From Alistipes sp. UBA934 (GTDB lineage Bacteria; Bacteroidota; Bacteroidia; Bacteroidales; Rikenellaceae): a stretch of 64,000 bases of DNA. Below the pieces are notes generated by a model, which was given only the letters and a program-made list of their open reading frames with translations, was not told the origin of the DNA and did not search any database. The position numbers and the translations under genes were made by a program. The first letter of the stretch is position 1, and each line of letters begins with the position of its first letter. Below, one piece after another: positions 47,757 through 56,333 of this stretch. Location: positions 62,001-126,000 of the forward strand of contig DBDK01000008.1 in the NCBI GenBank assembly GCA_002293535.1. The letters run 5' to 3'.

Positions 47757-48386
47757 ATGACAAACGACAAAAACGACTACGAATACACTGGTGATCAGGA
47801 TAATACGATCGACTGGAATTTCACCGGCGGCAATGAAAATCGAGGCAATGAGGGCGAACCGTATGTCAATTTGACAGGTGAAGGCGACATTTCGTCAGTC
47901 GGCGATCAGGACAGTGACGAGGCAAACATCGACGGCGAACTTGACGAGGCAGAGTCTGACAAGGCTGCCGAGTGGCGCGACAAATACACGCGTCTGGTGG
48001 CCGAATACGACAACTATCGCAAACGCACCAACAAAGAAAAAATCGACCTGATAAACGCTGGTGGTGAGGATGTTGTGCGCTCGCTGTTGGAGGTGCTGGA
48101 CGATATGGATCGCGCACTTGACGCTATCGCTAAAACCGATGACATCGAATCGGTTAAACAAGGTGTATCCCTGATAGACAACAAGTTAAGAGGCGTACTT
48201 AAAAGCCACGGTCTGGCTGAAGTGGAAGCGATGGGCGGCGAGCTCGATACCGATGTGCACGAGGCCATTGCTCGCATCGAAGCCAAAGAAGAGGCCCAAA
48301 AAGGACGAATTATGGATGTAGTGCAGAAAGGTTATCGCCTGCGCGATCGCATCATCCGACACGCAAAAGTCGTTGTCGGACAATAA
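47757..48386 (+). CDS. grpE: Nucleotide exchange factor GrpE
   Basis: Cofactor that exchanges ADP for ATP on DnaK. The 209 residues start with an acidic disordered segment, then a long coiled coil ([21 protein letters not shown]), then the beta domain with [23 protein letters not shown]. It is followed after 14 nt by dnaJ; dnaK is not in the window. Confidence 0.96.
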   Translation: MTNDKNDYEYTGDQDNTIDWNFTGGNENRGNEGEPYVNLTGEGDISSVGDQDSDEANIDGELDEAESDKAAEWRDKYTRLVAEYDNYRKRTNKEKIDLINAGGEDVVRSLLEVLDDMDRALDAIAKTDDIESVKQGVSLIDNKLRGVLKSHGLAEVEAMGGELDTDVHEAIARIEAKEEAQKGRIMDVVQKGYRLRDRIIRHAKVVVGQ

Positions 48387-48400
48387 GTTACACTATACAA

Positions 48401-49636
48401 ATGGCAAATAAAAGAGACTATTACGAGGTGCTGGGCGTCGCCAAAACCGCCACGGCAGATGAGATAAAAAAGGCCTACCGTCAGGCGGCCATCAAGTACC
48501 ACCCCGACAAAAATCCGGGCGACAAAACTGCCGAAGAGAAATTCAAGGAAGCCGCTGAAGCTTATGACGTGCTGTCCAACCCAGACAAAAAGGCACGTTA
48601 CGACCAGTTCGGGCACGCAGGAATGAGCGGTGCGGGAGGATTCGGGGGCGCAGGTGGCTCAGGCGGAGGAGCTTACGGCGGCGCAGGTGGATTCACGATG
48701 GAGGATATTTTCCGCAACTTCGGCGACATTTTCGGAGGTCACTTCGGCGGCGCTTACGGCGGATTCGACGACGATTTCGGAGGCAGCTTCGGCGGAAATT
48801 ATGGAGGGGCTTATGGTGGCGGTACACGGCGTGTCAATCGCGGATCGGATCTTCGCGTGAAGGTGCGACTGACGCTCAAAGAGATTGCTCACGGCACCAC
48901 TAAAAAACTGAAAATAACCAAGTTAATACCTTGCGACAAGTGCGGCGGGACAGGCGCAAAAACCCCGGATTCATACAAAACCTGCCCCACCTGCAACGGC
49001 ACAGGGGTCGAAACCAAGACCGTGAACACGTTCTTCGGACGGACCCAAACCTCGCAGGTATGCCACACCTGCGGCGGAACCGGCAAAGTGATCACCGAAC
49101 CTTGCGAAAAGTGTAAGGGTGAGGGAGTTGTGAAGGCAGAAGAGGTTGTCGAAATTCGTATTCCGGCAGGCGTCGGGGAAGGTATGCAGCTGACTATCAG
49201 CGGAAAAGGCAATGCAGCGAGACACGGCGGGGTGAACGGCGACCTGTTGGTTATTATAGAAGAGGAACGCAACCCCGAACTGCAACGCGACGGAACCGAT
49301 CTGCTTCATAATCTGAATATTACGGTGACAACGGCATTGCTTGGCGGCTCTGCCCAGGTGCCCACGGTAGATGGAAAGGCCAAGATCACCATCGACGCCG
49401 GAACCCAGGCAGGTAAGGTTTTGCGCCTGAAGGGCAAGGGCTTGCCAGACGTAAATGGTTATGGTACAGGCGATTTGCTGGTAGTTATAGACATTGCCGT
49501 TCCAACCAAACTCTCGGCTGAAGAGAAAAAATTGGTCGAAGAGTTGGCCAAAAAACCGAGCTTCCAAAAAGCACCCAGCGGCGCCAAAACGGGAGGCATT
49601 TTCGAGCGAATAAGGAGCTTCAGACGCGGTACCTGA
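48401..49636 (+). CDS. dnaJ: Molecular chaperone DnaJ
   Basis: Hsp40 partner of DnaK, 411 residues. It has a J domain with HPD (about 34-36), a Gly/Phe-rich linker with many GGAYGG units (about 75-150), four zinc repeats [24 protein letters not shown] and CEKCKGEG, and C-terminal substrate-binding domains. This is the full type I architecture. Its TGA stop overlaps the ATG of a 37-residue reading frame. Confidence 0.97.
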   Translation: MANKRDYYEVLGVAKTATADEIKKAYRQAAIKYHPDKNPGDKTAEEKFKEAAEAYDVLSNPDKKARYDQFGHAGMSGAGGFGGAGGSGGGAYGGAGGFTMEDIFRNFGDIFGGHFGGAYGGFDDDFGGSFGGNYGGAYGGGTRRVNRGSDLRVKVRLTLKEIAHGTTKKLKITKLIPCDKCGGTGAKTPDSYKTCPTCNGTGVETKTVNTFFGRTQTSQVCHTCGGTGKVITEPCEKCKGEGVVKAEEVVEIRIPAGVGEGMQLTISGKGNAARHGGVNGDLLVIIEEERNPELQRDGTDLLHNLNITVTTALLGGSAQVPTVDGKAKITIDAGTQAGKVLRLKGKGLPDVNGYGTGDLLVVIDIAVPTKLSAEEKKLVEELAKKPSFQKAPSGAKTGGIFERIRSFRRGT

Positions 49637-49749
49637 TGTTTGGGGATTCTCGCCAGATGGGTAATATTAGGAATATGTACAGCAATATCGAAATAGAAAA
49701 ATGGCAGGACAACGTGCCGGATTTCTATGATTATATAAGTAAATACTGA
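49636..49749 (+). CDS. Candidate small protein, 37 residues
   Basis: This short frame starts with an ATG sharing bases with the dnaJ stop (TGATG) and ends 1 nt before the ATG of the next gene. The peptide begins [19 protein letters not shown] and ends in a polar, aromatic stretch, VPDFYDYISKY. It has no membrane segment or known domain. Coupling on both sides and exact filling of the gap favour a real gene, but a non-coding spacer that happens to be open is possible. Confidence 0.4.
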   Translation: MFGDSRQMGNIRNMYSNIEIEKWQDNVPDFYDYISKY

Positions 49750-49750
49750 T

Positions 49751-50089
49751 ATGGCACTTTTTTTCACACAACGCAAGCCGCGAGGATTCGACTATAAACC
49801 AAGGTTTTACGACCCTGAAGTCGAGGCACGTGAGGAGCGAAAACGAATAGTTTTGGGAGAAAAATACAAGGCACCGGCAAAGGCGGGGACGGCAAGCGAT
49901 GGCAGTTCGGGCGAAGGGAGCGATTACGTTCCGGGAGCCTTTCTGCGCGAACATATTGCGGCGCGACGAGGAAACGCGCACGTGGCCGACCAAATGCGAA
50001 AAAGGCGCCGGAAAGAGCGGAGTGTGGTTGTGTCGTTGGGAGTGCTTGTTCTCATTGGATTGATTATCTGGATGTTATATTTCAAGTAG
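49751..50089 (+). CDS. Small conserved membrane protein of unknown function
   Basis: A 112-residue protein with an N-terminal cytoplasmic part (LFFTQRKPRGFDYKPRFYD, then charged Lys/Arg/Glu residues) and one C-terminal transmembrane segment (VVVSLGVLVLIGLIIWMLY). Similar proteins that begin with this RKPR-F-Y pattern occur beside mutL in Bacteroidota; no function is known. mutL starts 11 nt downstream. Confidence 0.7.
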   Translation: MALFFTQRKPRGFDYKPRFYDPEVEAREERKRIVLGEKYKAPAKAGTASDGSSGEGSDYVPGAFLREHIAARRGNAHVADQMRKRRRKERSVVVSLGVLVLIGLIIWMLYFK

Positions 50090-50100
50090 ACTGGCGCCGA

Positions 50101-51894
50101 ATGTCCTCTCGTATCAAACTTTTGCCCGATTCCGTCGCGAATCAGATTGCCGCCGGAGAGGTGGTAAATCGCCCCGCATCGGTGGTTAAAGAGTTGATGG
50201 AGAACGCGGTAGACGCCGGCGCGAAGAGTGTTACGCTCAATTTCCGGGACGGCGGTCGCGAGCTCATTCAGATCAAGGACGACGGCTGCGGGATGACTCC
50301 TCAAGACGCGCGGATGGCCTTCGAGCGCCACGCAACGAGTAAAATCGCCTCGGTAGAAGACATTTACACGCTAATGACGTTCGGATTTCGTGGCGAAGCA
50401 TTGGCGTCGATCGCCGCCGTGGCACAAGTGGAGATGCACACACGAACAGACGATCAAGAACTTGGTACCCAGATCATTATCGACGGCGGAACGTTTCGCG
50501 GACAAAATGCTGTAGCTGCTCCCGGTGGGACACAAATCTGGATACGCAATCTGTTTTACAACGTGCCCGCGCGCAAGAAATTCCTCGACAAAGGTTCCAC
50601 TGAATCGGCGCACATTATCTCTGAATTTCAGCGTGTTGCACTCGCCCATCCCGATGTTGCGTTCCAACTTTTTCGCGACGATGCTCCCCTTTACAACCTG
50701 CCCGCCGGCTCTCTTCATCAGAGGGTCGTGGGAATCGTTGGCAAGGCCGCGGCGCCCAAGTTGTTGGAGGTGTCGGTCCAGACATCTATCGCGCGCGTGA
50801 GAGGTTTCATTGGTCGGCCAGAATCGGCCCGTCAGCGTATCAGGGAACAGTTTTTGTTCGTCAATGGGCGTTTTTTCAAGAGCACGTTTTTCCATAAGGC
50901 GATCATTCAAGCCTACGAAAAGTTGATTCCGGCTACGGTTCAGCCTCCATATTTTCTGTACCTCGAAGTCGATCCGGACGGCATAGACGTGAACGTCCAT
51001 CCGCAAAAAACGGAGGTGAAATTTTCCGATCAAAGCGCTGTATGGCAAATAATTAACGCTGCAGTAAAGGAGACCCTTGCAAAGAGTGGTGCCGTACCGA
51101 TGATGGATTTCGACACCGCCGACCGACTCGAAATTCCGGTTCTGGACGCCCGCACACACACTTATCATACGCCTGTCAGGGAACCTGCCGTTGTGCGGAC
51201 GCCTGATTATAACCCGTTTACAGACTACAAGACCTCTACGGCAAGCCACACACACGAGAGGAGCGAGATTGACCTCTCGCGTGAAATATCCGCGCAACCA
51301 GAGCCGCGGACCTTGCACGAAGAACCGGCCGGCTTTTCGCACATCACCCCTCTCGGAGAGGGTTATGCAGTGGCGCTTTTCGGCACGCGGTTTGTGGCTA
51401 TCGATCTCAGGCGAGCACGAGAAGCAATGCTGTTCGAACGGCTGGAAAAAATGTTACAGAACGGGCACAGTGCCACCCAGCAACTTCTTTTTCCGGAACG
51501 GATGGCCCTTTCGGCCGACGACGCCGGATTGTTGAAAGACCATTCGGAAGAGTTCGCAGCGCTCGGTTTTGATATCCGTTCGGCAGGTGAACATAGCATT
51601 GAAATTGCCGGCACCCCGCCTGACACCCCTTTGGAAACACTTGACGAGGTGATATATGAAATGCTCGACTCGCTCAGAGACGGAACCTTTTCAGGCGAGA
51701 CAGCAAGGCGACAGCGACTCGCAGCAGTAATGGCACACGCAGGAGCAAGCGCCGCAAAAACCGCAAAACTCACCGCCACCGAGCTCGAAACGCTTCTCAA
51801 AGCCTTTGGCGATGCCGGCACACCCGCATACACCCCCGCCGGTAAACGGACAATGACAGAAATCACGATAGAAGAGATAAAAAATAAGTTATGA
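50101..51894 (+). CDS. mutL: DNA mismatch repair protein MutL
   Basis: GHKL ATPase that connects MutS to downstream repair, 597 residues. The N-terminal ATPase has LPDSVANQIAAGEVVNRPASVVKELMENAVDAGA, DDGCGM and TFGFRGEAL, all intact. The C-terminal dimerisation domain is present, but the nuclease motif DQHA-xx-E-xxxx-E reads DLRRAREAMLFE and the final CPHGRPT-type site reads YTPAGKRTM, so endonuclease activity is doubtful. The stop overlaps the rhomboid start by 4 nt. Confidence 0.95.
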   Translation: MSSRIKLLPDSVANQIAAGEVVNRPASVVKELMENAVDAGAKSVTLNFRDGGRELIQIKDDGCGMTPQDARMAFERHATSKIASVEDIYTLMTFGFRGEALASIAAVAQVEMHTRTDDQELGTQIIIDGGTFRGQNAVAAPGGTQIWIRNLFYNVPARKKFLDKGSTESAHIISEFQRVALAHPDVAFQLFRDDAPLYNLPAGSLHQRVVGIVGKAAAPKLLEVSVQTSIARVRGFIGRPESARQRIREQFLFVNGRFFKSTFFHKAIIQAYEKLIPATVQPPYFLYLEVDPDGIDVNVHPQKTEVKFSDQSAVWQIINAAVKETLAKSGAVPMMDFDTADRLEIPVLDARTHTYHTPVREPAVVRTPDYNPFTDYKTSTASHTHERSEIDLSREISAQPEPRTLHEEPAGFSHITPLGEGYAVALFGTRFVAIDLRRAREAMLFERLEKMLQNGHSATQQLLFPERMALSADDAGLLKDHSEEFAALGFDIRSAGEHSIEIAGTPPDTPLETLDEVIYEMLDSLRDGTFSGETARRQRLAAVMAHAGASAAKTAKLTATELETLLKAFGDAGTPAYTPAGKRTMTEITIEEIKNKL

Positions 51895-52511
51895 AAGCAG
51901 TACGTAATTTACTGATCATCAACATTGCACTGTGGCTCGTCACCTGGCTGGCGTCGCGACTGCAAAATCCCGGCCTCGAAAACATTCTCGGATCGTTGGC
52001 GCTCTATCCGATCGGTAGCGGGCTGTTTCACTTTTGGCAACCGGTGACTTATATGTTTATGCACGCGGGATGGGAGCACATAATCTTTAATATGTTCACC
52101 CTGTGGATGTTCGGGCGTTTCATTGAGCACGACCTCGGCAGCCGTCGCTTCCTGACATATTATATGGTATGTGGAGTCGGCGCAGGGCTCATCCAACTGC
52201 TCGTGTGCTACCTCACCGGCAGTGGATACGCCACTGTGGGTGCTTCGGGAGCCATTTACGGGCTATTGCTGGCGTTCGGAATGCTCCACCCCAACGACAT
52301 AATTATGCCGCTCATACCGCCCATACCGATGAAAGCGAAATGGGCAATCCTGATCTTTTGCGCAATCGAACTTTTCCTGGGTATTCGGGGATCGATATTT
52401 TCGGCAGACAATATTGCCCATTTCGCCCACCTCGGAGGCGCGCTTTGGGGATTTATCCTACTGACTGTCTGGAAGAAACAACATAGAAACAGATGGCGCG
52501 GCGTGAACTGA
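51891..52511 (+). CDS. Rhomboid family intramembrane serine protease
   Basis: A 206-residue polytopic membrane protein. The catalytic serine is in VGASGAIYG (Ser119) and the histidine in HFAHLGGALWG (His180). The L1 loop WQPVTYMFMHAGWEHIIFNM is typical. It cleaves membrane-embedded substrates, none of which is known here. It is coupled to mutL (ATGA), and the next gene starts inside its last 19 nt. Confidence 0.93.
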   Translation: MKAVRNLLIINIALWLVTWLASRLQNPGLENILGSLALYPIGSGLFHFWQPVTYMFMHAGWEHIIFNMFTLWMFGRFIEHDLGSRRFLTYYMVCGVGAGLIQLLVCYLTGSGYATVGASGAIYGLLLAFGMLHPNDIIMPLIPPIPMKAKWAILIFCAIELFLGIRGSIFSADNIAHFAHLGGALWGFILLTVWKKQHRNRWRGVN

Positions 52512-53680
52512 TATATCGCGATCCCAACAACCGCCGGCAGCGCCATAAACGCCGACACGAAGAGGCAAAAAATTGTCGTCGCTTTTCGATTGTCGATTGG
52601 GTAATGATGGTGTTTTCTGTTGCAGTGGCTATTGGGGTAGTTGCCTCGTGCCTCGCAAGGTGGATACATCCGGCCTCTTATGGGTTTATGTCTGCGGCAG
52701 GGCTCGTTGTACCGGTATTTTTCGTGGCCAATTTTTTGTGCCTTCTGTATTGGGTAATTCGCTGGCGCATAGGAGTTTTTCTTCCGCTCGCAATCTTCAT
52801 AGCAGGTCTCTTCGGGGTGACTATGTTTTTCAAGCCCCACCTTACCCAAAGCTATGCAAACTATACTCAGGATCGCTCTTTAGTGAGCGTAGCCACGTAT
52901 AACGTTCAGGGTATGATGCGCACAGTTCAGGGTTCTTCGGGGCGCCTGAGGTCGAGTATGCGTGAAGTGATTTCGGTGGTCGATTCGCTGAGGACGGACA
53001 TTTTGTGTATGCAGGAGTTCCAGTCCACGCGCCAAAATCCTGCATCGCGTTTCGAAGACGCACTACCCGTATATAACTATAAGAGAACGCATTTCAACAT
53101 TCGCAGTACCGAGATCGACCACGGTTGGGGCAATGCTATTTATAGTAAATTTCCGATCGTGAACTCAGGTCATATCGATTTCGACGGGACGAACAATTCG
53201 ATCCTTTGGGCCGACGTTGCAGTGAATCGCGACACGATTAGAGTGTTCAATGCCCACCTTCAGACCACCTCCATCAAAGCCGGCGACGAACAATATATCG
53301 CCCAGCTGGGTTTCGTGGGAGATAGTACCCGCACCACTCGTGCCCGACAGTTGCTTTCGAAGCTCACTCACAACTACATCATCCGCGCCACTCAGGCCGA
53401 CACGCTGGCTACACGAATTGCCGCTTCGCCCCATCCCGTCGTGGTGTGCGGCGACTTCAACGACACGCCTATGTCTTACTCCTACAACCTCATTGCGCAC
53501 CACCTTAAAGACAGTTTTCGCGAGGCAGGGCAGGGTTATGGTTACACTTATCGCGGATTTTTCAACCTTATGCGCATCGACTTCGTTCTCCACTCCCGCT
53601 CGCTCGACGCTGTGGATTACCTGTCACCTTCGTTCGACAACTCCGACCACAATCCCGTTCTGGTGAGATTAAGGTTTTAG
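52493..53680 (+). CDS. Membrane-anchored endonuclease/exonuclease/phosphatase family protein
   Basis: A 395-residue protein. After an Arg-rich cytoplasmic start it has three membrane segments (about 32-55, 63-83 and 90-110), then an extracytoplasmic EEP domain: VATYNVQGM, ILCMQEFQ, FNAHLQT, VCGDFNDTP and DNSDHNPV. This places catalysis outside the cytoplasm; substrates could be nucleic acid, phospholipid or phosphoester. It begins within the rhomboid gene and its end overlaps the convergent transporter gene by 12 nt. Confidence 0.88.
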   Translation: MARRELIYRDPNNRRQRHKRRHEEAKNCRRFSIVDWVMMVFSVAVAIGVVASCLARWIHPASYGFMSAAGLVVPVFFVANFLCLLYWVIRWRIGVFLPLAIFIAGLFGVTMFFKPHLTQSYANYTQDRSLVSVATYNVQGMMRTVQGSSGRLRSSMREVISVVDSLRTDILCMQEFQSTRQNPASRFEDALPVYNYKRTHFNIRSTEIDHGWGNAIYSKFPIVNSGHIDFDGTNNSILWADVAVNRDTIRVFNAHLQTTSIKAGDEQYIAQLGFVGDSTRTTRARQLLSKLTHNYIIRATQADTLATRIAASPHPVVVCGDFNDTPMSYSYNLIAHHLKDSFREAGQGYGYTYRGFFNLMRIDFVLHSRSLDAVDYLSPSFDNSDHNPVLVRLRF

Positions 53681-54952
53681 GGGCGCATCGTGCTTATACT
53701 TGAAGATCAAGGCAAAGACGATGGCGACAACAAGGGCATAGGCGGCAAAAACATACCAGGCAGTGCTCCAACCGGCAATCTGATCGAGAGTTGTCTGGCG
53801 AGAGAAAACAAAGTGATTAACAACCAACTGCGCACCCAAAGTACCGATCGTTGCTCCGAAGCCGTTTGTCATCATCACGAATAGCCCCTGAGCCGAAGAG
53901 CGCACCTGCGGATCGGTCTGCTGATCGACGTATAACGAACCGGAAATGTTGAAAAAGTCGAACGCGATGCCATAAACGATCATCGAAAGCACGAACATCC
54001 ACACCCCGGCACCCGGATCTCCGGCGCCGAAAAGTCCGAATCGCAGCACCCACGCTCCCATTGCAATAAGCATAACCCGCTTAATCCCAAATCGCCGTAA
54101 GCAAAACGGTATCAGCAGGATACACAGTGTTTCGGAGATTTGCGAAAGCGAGATCAACGCATTGGCATTGTTTGCGCCCCATCTACCTGCAAATTGAGGT
54201 ATCTCCCTGAAAGTGTTGATGAAAGGGCCTGCAAAGCCGTTGGTAATCTGTAGCGAAACCCCCAGCAACATCGAAAAGATGAAAAACACCGCCATCTTTC
54301 TCTGTTTGAACAATTTGAAGGCGTTGAAATTCAGCACTGCCGTCAGCGGATTTTTGTCAATGGAGCGATTTACCGGAATTTCTGGCAACGTGAAAGCATA
54401 AATCCCCAACGCGAGGGCCAAAACTGCCGAAAAGACGAATTGATGGGGCTGGGTTTGGATCGACTCACCGCCGAAACGCATAAAATTAGTACCCAGCATC
54501 GCACAGATGAACCCTACAGTGCCGAACACCCTGATGGGCGGAAAAGCCTTGACAGGATCCAGTGTCGCTTGATTCAACACACTGTACGCCACAGAGTTAG
54601 AGAGCGCTATCGTGGGCATATAGAAAGCCACGCTCATCGCATAGAGCCCGAACAAAGTTCCAAACTCCGGCGCCGCCCCGGCCGTCAGACCATAATAACC
54701 TGCCGCAGCCATAAATCCGGCAGCCAACAAATGACACAGCCCCAACATCTTTTGTGCCGGCACCCAGCGATCCGCAATGATCCCGATCAAAGCGGGCATA
54801 AAAAGTGAAACTATTCCCTGCACGGCATAGAATATCCCGATCCGTCCCGCCAGTCCCACACCTGCAAGATAGGTTCCCATAGATGTCAGGTACGCCCCCC
54901 ACACGGCAAATTGAAGGAAGCTTAGAACGGTAAGTCTGAATTTTATTCCCAT
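53669..54952 (-). CDS. Nucleoside:H+ symporter family MFS transporter
   Basis: A 427-residue membrane protein with about 12 hydrophobic segments. The start FRLTVLSFLQFAVWGAYLTS, the PALIGIIADRW loop and FDFFNISGSLYVDQQ match the NupG-like nucleoside:H+ symporter family in Bacteroidota. It probably imports nucleosides. It is divergent to tRNA-Gln, and a 7-nt inverted repeat sits between the two. The end overlaps the EEP gene. Confidence 0.88.
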   Translation of the reverse strand: MGIKFRLTVLSFLQFAVWGAYLTSMGTYLAGVGLAGRIGIFYAVQGIVSLFMPALIGIIADRWVPAQKMLGLCHLLAAGFMAAAGYYGLTAGAAPEFGTLFGLYAMSVAFYMPTIALSNSVAYSVLNQATLDPVKAFPPIRVFGTVGFICAMLGTNFMRFGGESIQTQPHQFVFSAVLALALGIYAFTLPEIPVNRSIDKNPLTAVLNFNAFKLFKQRKMAVFFIFSMLLGVSLQITNGFAGPFINTFREIPQFAGRWGANNANALISLSQISETLCILLIPFCLRRFGIKRVMLIAMGAWVLRFGLFGAGDPGAGVWMFVLSMIVYGIAFDFFNISGSLYVDQQTDPQVRSSAQGLFVMMTNGFGATIGTLGAQLVVNHFVFSRQTTLDQIAGWSTAWYVFAAYALVVAIVFALIFKYKHDAPLKP

Positions 54953-54956
54953 AATT

Positions 54957-54988
54957 TTTGCAGTATTAAAAATAATACTCTAATTTTG
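54957..54988 (+). promoter_or_regulatory. tRNA-Gln promoter containing an operator-like palindrome
   Basis: TTTG (54957-54960), 20-nt spacer, TAATTTTG (54981-54988), ending 9 nt before the tRNA. The spacer is almost filled by the perfect inverted repeat AGTATTA-AAAA-TAATACT (54962-54979). On the minus strand the same block contains TATTTTTA (54974-54967), a possible -7 element of the divergent transporter gene. Confidence 0.65.
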
Positions 54989-54997
54989 TCACATCAT

Positions 54998-55068
54998 TGA
55001 GCTATGGTGTAATGGTAACACTGCAGATTCTGGATCTGCCTTTCTTGGTTCGAATCCAGGTAGCTCAA
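54998..55068 (+). tRNA. tRNA-Gln (anticodon CTG)
   Basis: Cloverleaf read by hand: acceptor TGAGCTA/TAGCTCA; D stem GTGT/ACAC; anticodon stem GCAGA/TCTGC with loop TTCTGGA, giving CTG, which reads CAG; T stem CTTGG/CCAGG around TTCGAAT. The weak U1-A72 first pair is characteristic of glutamine tRNA. The CCA end is not encoded. It stands alone with its own promoter. A hairpin with a T run about 115 nt downstream is the likely terminator. Confidence 0.95.
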
Positions 55069-55073
55069 CTCAG

Positions 55074-55098
55074 CGAGTACGAGTAAAACGAGTACGAG
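55074..55098 (+). repeat. Short direct repeat in the tRNA-Gln trailer
   Basis: CGAGTACGAG occurs at 55074-55083 and again at 55089-55098, separated by 5 nt. It lies in the about 100-nt transcribed spacer between the tRNA and the terminator hairpin. No gene is seen in this spacer; the repeat may be incidental. Confidence 0.5.
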
Positions 55099-55171
55099 CG
55101 ATCTCATCGACCGAGCGCCGACCGTTGCCATAGGCAGGGAAGGCATCTCGCGAGGGAGATAACCAAACAAA

Positions 55172-56320
55172 CTAAGCACGGCAAAGTCGCAGTATCTCTG
55201 CGACTTTTTTTGCGTCGATATTTCTCCCCTCACCCAGAACCGTTCCGCGCGTGGTGAAGCGGTGAACGATTTCGTCGATAGTTTCGGAGCCAACGTTCAG
55301 TTCACACAGCCTCGTAGCCAGGCCCAGCGAACGAAAAAACTCTTCGGTGCGCGCAATCGCAAAATCGGCTCTCTCAGCTTTGGTCCCGTCCACGATTCCC
55401 CATACCCGCTCACCATATTGAACCAACTTGTCGAGTTTTTGCGCCTTCATAACCTGAAGCAACGCCGGCAGAATGATCGCCAGAGTTTGGCCGTGAGAAA
55501 TTCCCTCCAACGCCGTCAGTTCGTGCCCGATCATATGGGTAGCCCAGTCCTGCGACACACCCAGCGCGATGAAGCCGTTAAGACCCATAGTCGCTGCGAG
55601 CATATAGTCAGCCATCGCGTTGTAATCGTGCTTGTTGGCGTGGATCTTCGGGGCGGTTTCGATCAGCGTCAGCAGAACCCCCTCGGCCCATCTGTCCATC
55701 AGCGGCGACTGGCCGGCGGTGGTCATATATTGCTCCATCACGTGCACGAAAGTGTCGCAAATCCCGTAAGCGATCTGCTCGTCGGGCAACGAAAACGTAG
55801 TTTCCGGGTCGAGAATCGAGAATTGCGGATTTTGGCTGTAGAACGCAAATTTCTCACCCGTGGCATCGTTAGAGATCACAGCACCACTGTTCATCTCCGA
55901 GCCCGTCGCCGGCAAGGTCATAACCGTCCCCATCGGCAGCATCTCGCCCAGCAGGTTGCCGTTCAACACAATGTCCCAAGGATCGGCAGCGTTGCGGATC
56001 GACGAGGCTATGAGTTTCGTCGCATCAGCCACCGAGCCGCCACCGACTGCCAGCAGATAATCCACGCCCTGCTCTTTTCCAAGATTGATGGCCCGCCGCA
56101 GGGTTTCGACACGCGGATTGGGTTCGATGCCCCAGAATTCGATGAACTCACGCCCCGCAAGAGCCTGAGTCATCTGGTCATAGACTCCATTTTTCTTAAC
56201 GCTACCGCCACCGAACGTGACCATCAGTTTTGCTCCCGCCGGTATTTCCTGTGGCAGTTTCGCTATCGTTCCACGCCCGAAAATCAGTTTAGTCGTGTTT
56301 TGGAAAGTAAAGTTTTTCAT
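55172..56320 (-). CDS. Iron-containing alcohol dehydrogenase (YqhD/butanol dehydrogenase type)
   Basis: NAD(P)H-dependent reductase of aldehydes, 382 residues. The cofactor loops GGGSVKKNG and LAVGGGSVADATK and the metal ligands in GICDTFVHVMEQY and MIGHELTALEGISHGQTLAI are complete. Substrate may be short aldehydes in fermentation or detoxification. It is the last of three minus-strand genes after the TonB-like protein and antiporter genes, 13 nt from the latter. The final codons are encoded within the hairpin that would terminate the tRNA-Gln transcript. Confidence 0.92.
   Translation of the reverse strand: MKNFTFQNTTKLIFGRGTIAKLPQEIPAGAKLMVTFGGGSVKKNGVYDQMTQALAGREFIEFWGIEPNPRVETLRRAINLGKEQGVDYLLAVGGGSVADATKLIASSIRNAADPWDIVLNGNLLGEMLPMGTVMTLPATGSEMNSGAVISNDATGEKFAFYSQNPQFSILDPETTFSLPDEQIAYGICDTFVHVMEQYMTTAGQSPLMDRWAEGVLLTLIETAPKIHANKHDYNAMADYMLAATMGLNGFIALGVSQDWATHMIGHELTALEGISHGQTLAIILPALLQVMKAQKLDKLVQYGERVWGIVDGTKAERADFAIARTEEFFRSLGLATRLCELNVGSETIDEIVHRFTTRGTVLGEGRNIDAKKVAEILRLCRA
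55183..55211 (+). terminator. Intrinsic terminator of the tRNA-Gln transcript
   Basis: AAAGTCGCAG, 5-nt loop, CTGCGACTTT, then a run of T on the plus strand. The 10-bp stem lies inside the last codons of the convergent alcohol dehydrogenase gene. Confidence 0.75.
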
Positions 56321-56333
56321 ATCCGAGTAAGGT

